From contig CAJAHV010000212.1 in NCBI GenBank assembly GCA_903939555.1, forward strand, positions 1-7,247: 7,247 nt of DNA, written 5' to 3'. This stretch comes from an uncultured Alphaproteobacteria bacterium (lineage in GTDB: Bacteria; Pseudomonadota; Alphaproteobacteria; Sphingomonadales; Sphingomonadaceae). Below are positions 1 to 6,464 of the stretch, piece after piece (position 1 is the first letter of the stretch; every line of letters starts with the position of its first letter). The position numbers and the translations under genes were made by a program. A model generated the notes under the pieces. The model had not been told where the DNA came from. It was given only the letters and a program-made list of their open reading frames with translations, and made no database searches.

Positions 1-99
1 GCCGGCATCGATCGCCAGCGCCAACCCGGCCAGCGCCAGCAGCGACAGCGCAAACGGCAGGACTTCGCGGGTGACAAGGCGGGCGCTGCGGTCGGGCAT
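1..99 (-). CDS. N-terminus of an unrecognised membrane protein (3' end outside window)
   Basis: Only the first 33 codons are visible, from ATG at 97-99 leftward to the edge, with no stop. The peptide begins MPDRSARLVTREVLP and continues as a hydrophobic run of Leu, Ala and Phe ending in AIDAG. This is a short basic N-terminus followed by one transmembrane segment, so an inner-membrane protein is likely; positive charges before the segment suggest a cytoplasmic N-terminus. An in-frame ATG at 145-147 would add 16 residues, but it lies inside the FNR-type box and has no clear ribosome binding site, so the ATG at 99 is preferred. An AGGCG just upstream is a weak Shine-Dalgarno. The gene is divergent from the sirtuin. 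The family cannot be named from so few residues. Confidence 0.6.
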   Translation of the reverse strand, partial: MPDRSARLVTREVLPFALSLLALAGLALAIDAG

Positions 100-136
100 G
101 GTTTCGCCTATGTGCCGCCTTGGCGCCGGCGCGGCA

Positions 137-150
137 TTGATCCGCATCAA
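137..150. promoter_or_regulatory. FNR/FixK-type binding site, TTGAT-N4-ATCAA
   Basis: The sequence TTGATCCGCATCAA is a perfect 5+5 bp dyad with a 4-bp spacer, identical to the consensus of the FNR/FnrL/FixK/Anr branch of the CRP-FNR family. It is the only such match I saw in the window and lies in the 75-bp gap between two divergent genes. Its centre (143.5) is about 44 bp upstream of the left gene's ATG. That would fit activation at -41.5 of a nearly leaderless transcript. It is about 31 bp upstream of the sirtuin ATG, where a bound regulator would more likely block polymerase. The match is seen directly; the regulator and the direction of control are inferred. Confidence 0.55.
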
Positions 151-174
151 ACGCGCCGTTAGGTCTTTTGTCCC

Positions 175-870
175 ATGAAGCCCCGCAACATCGTCATCCT
201 GACCGGCGCCGGCGTTTCAGCCGAAAGCGGCGTCCCCACCTTTCGCGGCCCCGATGGCCTGTGGGAGGGGCATCATATCGAGGCTGTCGCGACGCCGCAG
301 GCGTTCCGGCGCGATCCGCTGCTGGTGCAGCGCTTCTACGATGCCCGCCGCGCGGCGCTCGGCAAGGTGGTGCCCAATGCCGCGCATCTGGCGCTGGCAC
401 GGCTCGATGCCGAGTGGCGGGGCGAACTGCTGCTGGTCACGCAAAATGTCGATGATCTGCACGAACGCGGCGGCTCGCAGCGGCTGCTCCACATGCACGG
501 CGAACTGCAACGCGCGCTGTGCACCGCCTGCGGCACCGCCCCGGCCTGGACAGGCGCGCTGTCGGATGATCCGCCCTGCCCGCGCTGCGGCGCGGCGCGG
601 CTGCGGCCCGATATCGTCTGGTTCGGCGAAATGCCCTATCACATGGACGAGATCGAAATGGCGATCGGGCGTTGCGACCTGTTCGTGTCGATCGGCACCT
701 CGGGAGCGGTCTACCCCGCCGCCGGCTTCGTGACACAGGCACAACGCGCCGGGGCGCGGACACTGGAGATCAACCTCGACCCATCGGCAGGGACGCCCTT
801 GTTCGATGAAGCCCGGCACGGCCCGGCGGGGACGCAGGTGCCGAAATGGGTGGACGAGATGCTGGGGTAA
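175..870 (+). CDS. cobB: NAD-dependent protein deacylase, class III sirtuin (CobB/Sir2)
   Basis: A 231-residue cytoplasmic sirtuin that removes acyl groups from protein lysines using NAD+, giving nicotinamide and O-acyl-ADP-ribose. All family motifs are present: NAD-binding GAGVSAESGVPTFRG (residues 11-25), TQNVDDLHERGG (89-100), catalytic His108 in HGEL, a zinc site formed by Cys116/Cys119 and Cys135/Cys138, RPDIVWFGE (144-152), and the Rossmann loop IGTSGAVYPAA (173-183). Tyr55 and Arg58 form the YxxR pair that in SIRT5 and E. coli CobB binds the carboxylate of succinyl- or malonyl-lysine, so desuccinylation as well as deacetylation is plausible. Length is typical for bacterial CobB without an N-terminal extension. 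The ATG at 175 is forced by an in-frame TAG at 160-162; the only Shine-Dalgarno-like element is a weak AGG 11 nt upstream. The gene is monocistronic and ends convergently with the MFS gene. Confidence 0.95.
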   Translation: MKPRNIVILTGAGVSAESGVPTFRGPDGLWEGHHIEAVATPQAFRRDPLLVQRFYDARRAALGKVVPNAAHLALARLDAEWRGELLLVTQNVDDLHERGGSQRLLHMHGELQRALCTACGTAPAWTGALSDDPPCPRCGAARLRPDIVWFGEMPYHMDEIEMAIGRCDLFVSIGTSGAVYPAAGFVTQAQRAGARTLEINLDPSAGTPLFDEARHGPAGTQVPKWVDEMLG

Positions 871-876
871 AGACCG

Positions 877-898
877 CCTCGCCCGCTTGCGGGAGAGG
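877..898. terminator. Bidirectional hairpin between convergent genes
   Basis: The arms at 877-886 (CCTCGCCCGC) and 889-898 (GCGGGAGAGG) pair over 10 bp with one mismatch, leaving a TT centre; in practice the loop would be about 4 nt. It starts 6 bases after the sirtuin stop and 4 bases after the MFS stop on the other strand, so it is well placed to end both transcripts. There is no clear T-tract on either side, so it may instead work as an RNA 3'-end stabiliser or with Rho. Hairpins of this CCCGC-TT-GCGGG shape recur between genes in many GC-rich alphaproteobacteria (recollection, not searched). Confidence 0.5.
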
Positions 899-902
899 GG
901 GC

Positions 903-2135
903 CTACTCCCCCACCGGCGTGATCACCGGCAGCACCAGATGGATGAACAGCAGCGCCGCCAGATAGGCACCCGCCGCGATCGCGAACATCGGCCAATAGC
1001 CGATGCCATTGTCGAGGCACCAGCCGGTCAGCTCGATGATCCCCGTGCCGGTCAGGTTGCCGGCGATGCCGCCCGCTGCCATCACGCTGGCCACCCGCGC
1101 CGTCGGCACGACATCGGCGGCCAGCCCGAAGATATTGGTCGAAAATCCTTGGTGGGCGAACAGCGCCAGCCCGATGATCAGCGCCGCCGCGGTGGCGCTG
1201 CCGGCGCTGATCGCCAGCGGGATCGGCAGGATGAGCACGGCATAGATCGCCATCGAGGTCTTGCGCGCCGCATTGACGCTCAACCCACGGCCCAGCAGCA
1301 GCGGAAACAGAAATCCGCTCGAAATCGCCCCCAGCGCCGCCATGGTGAAGATGATCGCCGTCGGCACCCCGACCTGCGCCTGCGTCAGGCCAAAGGTCTT
1401 GACGAGGAAATCGGTGCTCCAGAACAAAACGAACCACCACACGCAATCGGTCAGCGCCTTGGCGCCGATGACGGCCCATGACCGGGGATCGCGCAGCAGC
1501 ACACCCCAATTGCCGTCGAGCCGCGACGGCGCGGCGACCGTGACCGGCACCAGCTTGCGCGTGCCCGCCACCCACAGCGCCAGCCAGACAAAGCCGAGCG
1601 CCCCGGTCAGCAGAAACGCCGATTTCCAGCCAAAGGCCAGCGCCAGCGGCGGAATGAGCAACGGGGTCAGGATCGCGCCGATATTGGGAGCGGTATTGAC
1701 CAGCCCGAGCCCGAGCGAGCGCTGCTTCAGCGGCAGATAGGTTGCCGCCGCCTTGACCGCCGCCGGGGTATTGACCGATTCGGCCACCGCCAACACCGAC
1801 CGCGCCATGACGAACTGGCCGACACTGGCCGCAGCGGCATGGCCCATGCCGGCCACGCTCCATACCGCGACGGCAACGCCATAGGCCAGCCGCACCCCGA
1901 AACGATCAACGAACCAGCCGACGAACAGCAACGCGCCCGCCGCCGACAATTGGAACACCGAGCCGATATGCGCGAAATCCTGGTCGCTCCAGCCGAATTC
2001 GGCCTCCAGAGTCGGCTTGAGCAGCGCCAGCACCTGGCGATCAACATAGTTGAGCGCCGTACCGGCAAACAGCAACGCGATCAGCAGCCAGCGGCCGCGA
2101 TTGCTCATTTCCCCGCCCGCGACTTCGCCCGACAT
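903..2135 (-). CDS. MFS transporter, anion:cation symporter (hexuronate/ExuT-like) family
   Basis: A 410-residue inner-membrane permease with about 12 predicted transmembrane segments, probably a proton symporter for an organic anion. Seen in the sequence: NYVDRQ at the end of the first helix (residues 29-34), as in ExuT-type carriers; the loop 2-3 signature GWFVDRFGVR (73-82), a form of MFS motif A; and RSVLAVAESVNTPAAVKAA (112-130) followed by a GLGLVNTAPNIGAILTP block (142-158). These match the conserved fourth-helix region of sugar-acid transporters. Substrate is inferred only at the class level (hexuronate or related carboxylates; the wider family also includes phosphate-linked SLC17 carriers). 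The start is ambiguous: ATG at 2135 follows a G-rich stretch (GGGGGCGGG), while ATG at 2108 (residue 10) follows GCGGGGAA and gives a more usual short N-terminus. It is the last gene of the receptor-phosphatase-permease unit, 43 bp after the phosphatase stop. Confidence 0.88.
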   Translation of the reverse strand: MSGEVAGGEMSNRGRWLLIALLFAGTALNYVDRQVLALLKPTLEAEFGWSDQDFAHIGSVFQLSAAGALLFVGWFVDRFGVRLAYGVAVAVWSVAGMGHAAAASVGQFVMARSVLAVAESVNTPAAVKAAATYLPLKQRSLGLGLVNTAPNIGAILTPLLIPPLALAFGWKSAFLLTGALGFVWLALWVAGTRKLVPVTVAAPSRLDGNWGVLLRDPRSWAVIGAKALTDCVWWFVLFWSTDFLVKTFGLTQAQVGVPTAIIFTMAALGAISSGFLFPLLLGRGLSVNAARKTSMAIYAVLILPIPLAISAGSATAAALIIGLALFAHQGFSTNIFGLAADVVPTARVASVMAAGGIAGNLTGTGIIELTGWCLDNGIGYWPMFAIAAGAYLAALLFIHLVLPVITPVGE

Positions 2136-2178
2136 CCCGCCCCCGTTGCTGATTGCCGGGGACAGTGGCGCGGGCCGG

Positions 2179-3447
2179 CTATTTCAGCAAGCCCGAGCGG
2201 CGGCTGAAGCGGTGGCGCGTCAGCACATTCGCCGTGCCGCTGCCATCATCGGGAGTTGCCACCATCGTCACCGTCGCCGTATCGCCGGCGAGGCTGACAT
2301 GGGCAAAGCCCCAGACCATGCCGCGCGCAAAGATCGGCTGATATTGCGGATTGCCCCGCGCCTGATGGCCCATGAAGGCGGTATTGAGCGGCCGCTGCTT
2401 GCCGGCCGCGCCGGTGACAATGGCGGGCAGTGGCGGCAGTTTCGTTCCCGGCATCGCCGTGCGGCAATCATCGGTCGCCAGTTCGAGCGTATGTTCGTGC
2501 CCGGCAAAATACAGATCGGCATGGCGGCACAGGGTCGGCAGCAAGGCGGCGCGCAGCGCCCGCGACTGCTGGAACTTGCCGCCGGCCGACGCCCAGAGCG
2601 GATGATGGCCGATGACGATCTTCCACTTCGCCGTCGATGCCTTCAGCCGGATTTCGAGATCGGCGACCAGGGCACGTTCGGCGGGCGTTGCCGGCACTGC
2701 CCAGGGCTCGGCGGTATCGAGAGCCGTCATCACGACTTCGCTGCCATCGTCGGCCAGCCTGTCATCGGGCACCTTTTCCCCGGCGAGCAGCACATGGGTG
2801 TCGAGCGCGAACACCTCGATATCGCCCTTGCCCGCTGGCGGCTGCGCCGCATAGCTGATGCCGTCCATATGAAAGGGCCGGGTGGTTTCATGAAAACGCA
2901 CCTGCGCCATCGCCCCGGCGCGGCTGCTGTGCCAATCATGATTGCCGAGCACCGTGTAGATACGGAAATCCGCATCGCCCCAGCCGAACTTGCCATAGGG
3001 TTCGACGAACATGTCGTGGAAGCGCTTGGCATCATCGCGACCGTCGGCGCCGAGCGTTGCGCCATCTGGATAGATATTGTCGCCGAGCATGACGCCGAAC
3101 TGGCAGGCGTGCGTGCGGCACCAATTGTCCATCGCCCGCGCTGTCGGCAGCAGCCCCGATGCCGCCACCGTGCTGCCCGCCACCTGCGCCAGCGGCGGCA
3201 GGGCGAATTCGGCTGCCGGGCGCTTTTCCTTCAGCCATTTCGCCCGGGCTTCAGCGATGAACGCCGCCTCGTCGCGCGGCGGCGTGACATCCGCGGGATC
3301 AAGATAATCCAGCCGGTAGCCGGTATCGCCAAAGGCGAGGAACGAGATCGCACCCGCCGGCGCGGCAGGACGCAGGCTGGTGCCCTGACCGGCACACCCC
3401 GCCAGCATGGCCGCAACGAGCAAGGGAACAAGACGCTGCGCCATCAC
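2179..3447 (-). CDS. Lipoprotein metallophosphoesterase, purple/tartrate-resistant acid phosphatase-like
   Basis: A 422-residue exported phosphomonoesterase candidate. The N-terminus is a lipoprotein signal: a short basic start, a hydrophobic run and the lipobox LAGC with Cys18, so it should be anchored in the cell envelope. The two-metal phosphoesterase motifs appear in order: GDTGY (Asp41), GDNIYPDG (Asp123, Tyr126), GNHDW (Asn169, His170), GHHPLW (His281), GHEH (His317, His319). The order and wording resemble mammalian ACP5/TRAP (GDNFY, GNHD, GHYPVW, GHDH), and Tyr126 is the residue that ligates Fe(III) in purple acid phosphatases. About 80 residues separate the first two motifs, more than usual, and include Cys110 and Cys115. 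The start is GTG at 3447 or ATG at 3444; a GAGG 7 nt before the GTG slightly favours it. It lies 25 bp after the receptor stop and 43 bp before the permease. The natural substrate is unknown. Confidence 0.88.
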   Translation of the reverse strand: MMAQRLVPLLVAAMLAGCAGQGTSLRPAAPAGAISFLAFGDTGYRLDYLDPADVTPPRDEAAFIAEARAKWLKEKRPAAEFALPPLAQVAGSTVAASGLLPTARAMDNWCRTHACQFGVMLGDNIYPDGATLGADGRDDAKRFHDMFVEPYGKFGWGDADFRIYTVLGNHDWHSSRAGAMAQVRFHETTRPFHMDGISYAAQPPAGKGDIEVFALDTHVLLAGEKVPDDRLADDGSEVVMTALDTAEPWAVPATPAERALVADLEIRLKASTAKWKIVIGHHPLWASAGGKFQQSRALRAALLPTLCRHADLYFAGHEHTLELATDDCRTAMPGTKLPPLPAIVTGAAGKQRPLNTAFMGHQARGNPQYQPIFARGMVWGFAHVSLAGDTATVTMVATPDDGSGTANVLTRHRFSRRSGLLK

Positions 3448-3472
3448 ACCCGATCCTCACACCCTCACTGCG

Positions 3473-6220
3473 TCAGAAGGTGACGCGAACCCCGCCGGTG
3501 TAGCGCCGACCAAAGGTTTCCCGCTCGACCGTGCGGGCATCGGTGCCGACAAAGCGCCGGCCCGGGCCGTTGAGCAGATTCGACAGATCCATATAGACTT
3601 CGAAATTCTTCGACACCGCATAACGCGCCGATACGTCGAGCTCGTCATCGAGCGCCCAGTAGAAATCGCCGCCCACCGCCGGCTCGCCGAGCGCGTCGAT
3701 CCAGTTGGTGCGTATCTGGTACGACACCCGCGCCGAAAAGCCGTATTTTTCATAATAGGGCCCAACGTTGGCAACCATGTCCGACGTGCCGGGGAAGCGC
3801 ACCTTGCGGCCATCCGGCGTCGTCGCCTCGCTCTTGTTGAAGGTGACATTGGTCTGGATACCAAAGCCACCGAAGAAGCCGGCATCGCGGCTGACATCGT
3901 CGATCTGCATCTGGAAGGCGGCTTCGGCGCCATAGATATAGCCGGTGCCGCCGTTGATGATGCTGCTCAGCACATAGTCCGACCGGTCGATGCCATTGCT
4001 GTTGAGCACATCGGAATTGAACTGGCGGGTGCTGCTGAACAGCACGTCACGGGCATGCTTGTAGAACAGGCCGGCCGAAATGAAGCCACCCATCGCCGGG
4101 TAGAATTCATAATAGAGATCAACGCCGCGGGTCTTTTCGGGAACCGCATCGGGGTTGCCGCCCGACACGCTCATGTTGCCATCGTTGAAGGTGAAATTGG
4201 GGCGCAACACCGGATAATCCGGGCGGGCGGCGCCGGTGTTGAGCGACAGCCGCAGCTTGTGTTCGTCGCTGATGTTCCAGTTAAAATGCATGCTGGGGTA
4301 AGCGGCGGTGAAATCGCTGTCGACGCGCAGGCGGCCGGTTTGCGCAAAGGCTTCGGCGCTGTTCTTCACATGCTCGACGCGCACACCATAAACGACATTA
4401 CCCCAGTCGAAAGTCGTCAGGCCCATGGCGTAGCCCGAGAATACCTGTTCGCGGACCTTGTAGTAATTGGCATTGACGAAGGTGTAGTCGGCGAGCTGAT
4501 CGACCTGGCTGACGATGTTGACGATGGCCTCCTTGGAAAAATACGGGAAGCTGTAGCCGAGCGGCAGCTTGCCCTTGTAATCGCCGGGAATGTTGACCGC
4601 GGCCGGTGACAGCGGCACGCCCGTGGCAGCAAAAATCGCCGCAGAATTCACATCGAGGATGCGTTCATCGACTTCCTTGACGCGGTTGTCATACTGGCCG
4701 CCGAAGCTGAATTTGGTGTCGCCGAACAGGCTGGTGTCGCGGCTGATATCAAGTCGCGCCGAATAGGCATCGGTGGTGTCCTTGGCCTTCAGCCCGCGCA
4801 CCCGCGACAGCGTCAGCGGGAAATCCTGGATGGCCAGCACCCGGCTGCCGCGCGACAGCGTGCCGTCGGGCGCACGCAGGGTGCGGTACAGCTCGACCTT
4901 CGACAGCTGCTTGTCGGTCAGGTCATAAAAAACGCTGGGTCGGTTGGTGGCGGTGGCGCCGTTGGTGCCGAAGCCCGGGCTGTCGTAGTTGAGCTGCGCC
5001 GGCGCCGAACGGTCATCGACCGAACGCGTGTAATTACCGCGCCAGCTGACTTTCCAGTCATCGAACAGATGGTTGCCGCCAATGGTGTTGACGAACACCG
5101 ACTGAACGAATTCACGCGCCAGCAGGTTGGAATTGATGTCGATGCCATGAACGGCACCCAAATACGGCGTATTGCCGGCACAAACATCGGCATAGCCCGT
5201 TGTGTTGGGCGCCAGCGCCGCCGGCGTCGCGCACGGCGTCGCCAGATTGGGCACCCGGCTTTCCTGGTCGTCCATGTCGAAGATGTAATTGCTGCGCAGT
5301 TCGTTGTCGGTGAACGCCGAATATATGCTCGTGGCAAAGATGGTGTTTTCACTGTCGGGCTTCCACTCCAGCCGGCCCGAAACGCTGTAGTTGCGGCGGG
5401 TCAGGCGATAGAGCTTGTTTTCGGTTTCCCGCGCCCAGACCCGAGGATTGTCGCCGGCGGTCGCCGGGCGCAGGTCGCGCGCCACGGTTTCAAAATCGGT
5501 TTCGAAATTGTCGGTCGCCATCTGGCGCGAATAGAAACTGCCCGATACCAGCGCGCCGATTTCGCCGATGCCGGTTTCCCAGCGGTCCGACACCACGCCG
5601 GTCGCTTCATATTCAGTGCCGTCACCCAGATCGACCTTGCCGACACCGCCGCGCAGCGCAACGTGCAGACCCTTGTAATCAAAGGGTGACCGCGTGACGA
5701 CGTTGATGTTGCCAGCGATGGTTTCGCTCGTCATGTCGGGCGTCACCGCCTTGCGGACGATGATCTGCGACGCGATCGCCGACGGGATTGAATCGAAGCG
5801 CGCGTCGCGGCCTTCGGGCGACACGATGTTGATGCCGTCGAACGACAGCGTCGTCCAAGACAGCGGCGCACCGCGCAAATTGATATAGCGGGCCTGGCCC
5901 TGGTCACGCTGCACCGCCACGCCGGGCAGGCGGCTGACCGCCTGGGCGATGTTCTGATCGGGCAGGCGACCGACCGAATCGGCCGAAACCACACTGACCA
6001 ACGACGGCGAGGCCTTCTGGAACTTCAGCGCGGCTTCCTGCGATTCCTTGATCGGCCGCGACCCCGAAACGATAATCTCGCTGTCCTCGGCGGCCGTTGC
6101 CGCGGCCGTGACGACCTGCGCCACTGCCGCGCTGCCGAATAGACCCGAAATGGCGACACCCGCCGACAGCGCCACGCGCAACGTCGCGGACACCCGGGTC
6201 CGACCGTTGGTAGTATACAT
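3473..6220 (-). CDS. TonB-dependent outer-membrane receptor (Caulobacter/Xanthomonas type)
   Basis: A 915-residue outer-membrane receptor powered by TonB-ExbBD. From ATG 6220: a signal peptide (1-34) cleaved after AVA before Gln35; a TonB box EIIVSG (48-53); a plug domain (about 71-180) with VGRLPDQNIAQAVSRLPGV, a YINLRG block, LSFDGINI and NINVVTR; then a beta-barrel ending RYTGGVRVTF with the C-terminal Phe expected of a BAM signal. Plug wording and length fit the large TIGR01782-like receptors that sphingomonads and caulobacters use for sugars and other organic ligands. Two cysteines (330 and 347) fall in a likely extracellular loop. The frame stays open to GTG 6250, but ATG 6220 is preferred because a GGGGGG lies 7 nt upstream and the signal peptide then has normal length. 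No FecR or sigma gene is adjacent, and no N-terminal signalling domain is seen. It is the first gene of the putative operon. The ligand is unknown. Confidence 0.93.
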   Translation of the reverse strand: MYTTNGRTRVSATLRVALSAGVAISGLFGSAAVAQVVTAAATAAEDSEIIVSGSRPIKESQEAALKFQKASPSLVSVVSADSVGRLPDQNIAQAVSRLPGVAVQRDQGQARYINLRGAPLSWTTLSFDGINIVSPEGRDARFDSIPSAIASQIIVRKAVTPDMTSETIAGNINVVTRSPFDYKGLHVALRGGVGKVDLGDGTEYEATGVVSDRWETGIGEIGALVSGSFYSRQMATDNFETDFETVARDLRPATAGDNPRVWARETENKLYRLTRRNYSVSGRLEWKPDSENTIFATSIYSAFTDNELRSNYIFDMDDQESRVPNLATPCATPAALAPNTTGYADVCAGNTPYLGAVHGIDINSNLLAREFVQSVFVNTIGGNHLFDDWKVSWRGNYTRSVDDRSAPAQLNYDSPGFGTNGATATNRPSVFYDLTDKQLSKVELYRTLRAPDGTLSRGSRVLAIQDFPLTLSRVRGLKAKDTTDAYSARLDISRDTSLFGDTKFSFGGQYDNRVKEVDERILDVNSAAIFAATGVPLSPAAVNIPGDYKGKLPLGYSFPYFSKEAIVNIVSQVDQLADYTFVNANYYKVREQVFSGYAMGLTTFDWGNVVYGVRVEHVKNSAEAFAQTGRLRVDSDFTAAYPSMHFNWNISDEHKLRLSLNTGAARPDYPVLRPNFTFNDGNMSVSGGNPDAVPEKTRGVDLYYEFYPAMGGFISAGLFYKHARDVLFSSTRQFNSDVLNSNGIDRSDYVLSSIINGGTGYIYGAEAAFQMQIDDVSRDAGFFGGFGIQTNVTFNKSEATTPDGRKVRFPGTSDMVANVGPYYEKYGFSARVSYQIRTNWIDALGEPAVGGDFYWALDDELDVSARYAVSKNFEVYMDLSNLLNGPGRRFVGTDARTVERETFGRRYTGGVRVTF

Positions 6221-6278
6221 GAAAAAGCCCCCCGAACGGTGAAATCGCACCAGACGATCGCGGCGTTACAGCGGTTTT

Positions 6279-6318
6279 ATGACATCGACCTTGCCATTAT
6301 ATGACGATGTTGTTGCAG
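6279..6318 (-). promoter_or_regulatory. Candidate operator: 11-bp-phased PhoB-like half-sites and a dyad around the -10
   Basis: Read on the minus strand, CTGCAAC (6318-6312), TCGTCAT (6307-6301) and ATGTCAT (6285-6279) start 11 and 22 bp apart. They match the PhoB half-site CTGTCAT at 5, 5 and 6 of 7 positions; the position between (6296-6290) does not match. The same segment has an inverted repeat, ACATCG (6282-6287) and CGATGT (6305-6310), whose 17-bp spacer contains the TATAAT. Phased repeats or a dyad here would suit a regulator of the receptor operon. The PhoB reading is weak because the sites overlap the -10 rather than precede it by about 10 bp. The repeats are seen; the regulator is inferred. 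Confidence 0.25.
6296..6301 (-). promoter_or_regulatory. Putative -10 element (TATAAT) for the receptor operon
   Basis: A perfect TATAAT lies on the minus strand in the most AT-rich part of the window, 75 bp upstream of the receptor ATG. Transcription would start near 6289, giving a leader of about 69 nt. No good -35 hexamer is found 16-18 bp upstream (the sequence there reads about CCCGCA), which suggests a weak basal promoter or one that needs an activator. Confidence 0.4.
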
Positions 6319-6363
6319 TGCGGGACGCCACGCCATTGTGGCCAATATGCCGCGACAGGTGCC

Positions 6364-6411
6364 GGCGGGTCAGGGGGCGCCAGCATCCGCCCCCGCTACC
6401 GCCGACCCGCC
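6364..6411. other. Long GC-rich hairpin downstream of the flavoprotein gene
   Basis: Outer arms GGCGGGTC (6364-6371) and GACCCGCC (6404-6411) pair over 8 bp; inner arms GGGGGCG (6373-6379) and CGCCCCC (6388-6394) pair over 7 bp with an 8-nt loop. The sides between stems are unequal (1 and 9 nt). It lies 45 bp after the flavoprotein stop and 63 bp before the receptor's putative -10. It could end or stabilise the upstream transcript and insulate the operon promoter. No T-tract follows it on the minus strand; a T5 run at 6418-6422 precedes it instead. The rest of 6251-6455 shows no supportable gene. Confidence 0.35.
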
Positions 6412-6439
6412 ACGGAGGAAAAACCCCGCGTGCGCCGCC

Positions 6440-6464
6440 GCGTCACCCGCCAGCGTCACCCGCC
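6440..6464. repeat. 12-bp direct repeat duplicating the flavoprotein stop region
   Basis: GCGTCACCCGCC occurs at 6440-6451 and again at 6453-6464, one base apart. The second copy contains the flavoprotein stop codon (6456-6458), so the stop context (GGC GGG TGA on the minus strand) is duplicated just downstream. A shorter relative, GCGTCACCCG, lies at 6485-6494. This looks like slippage in GC-rich sequence with no clear function. Confidence 0.5.

Noticed and set aside
217..1863. A 548-codon minus-strand open frame across the sirtuin and the 3' half of the MFS gene
   Set aside because: It is antisense to a sirtuin with all catalytic motifs and in another frame of a clear MFS gene. The product is Arg/Gly/His-rich with no domain, as is typical of chance frames in GC-rich DNA.
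2050..3483. A 477-codon plus-strand open frame
   Set aside because: It is antisense to the phosphatase gene, whose metal-binding motifs are intact. The translated product has skewed composition and no recognisable family.
3407..4609. A 400-codon plus-strand open frame with a seemingly balanced composition
   Set aside because: It mirrors the receptor's codon-position pattern on the opposite strand; the receptor frame has a signal peptide, TonB box, plug and terminal Phe. No ribosome binding site or family was seen.
6265..6285. A canonical PhoB box formed by ATGTCAT and CTGTAAC
   Set aside because: The repeat period is 14 bp instead of 11, and no suitable -10 lies about 10 bp downstream. Only the phased set reported separately is kept, at low confidence.
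6299..6388. A 29-codon minus-strand frame starting with ATG at 6388 inside the long hairpin
   Set aside because: It has no Shine-Dalgarno, overlaps the hairpin and the -10 element, and the product (Pro-rich, ending NNIVI) has no supporting feature.
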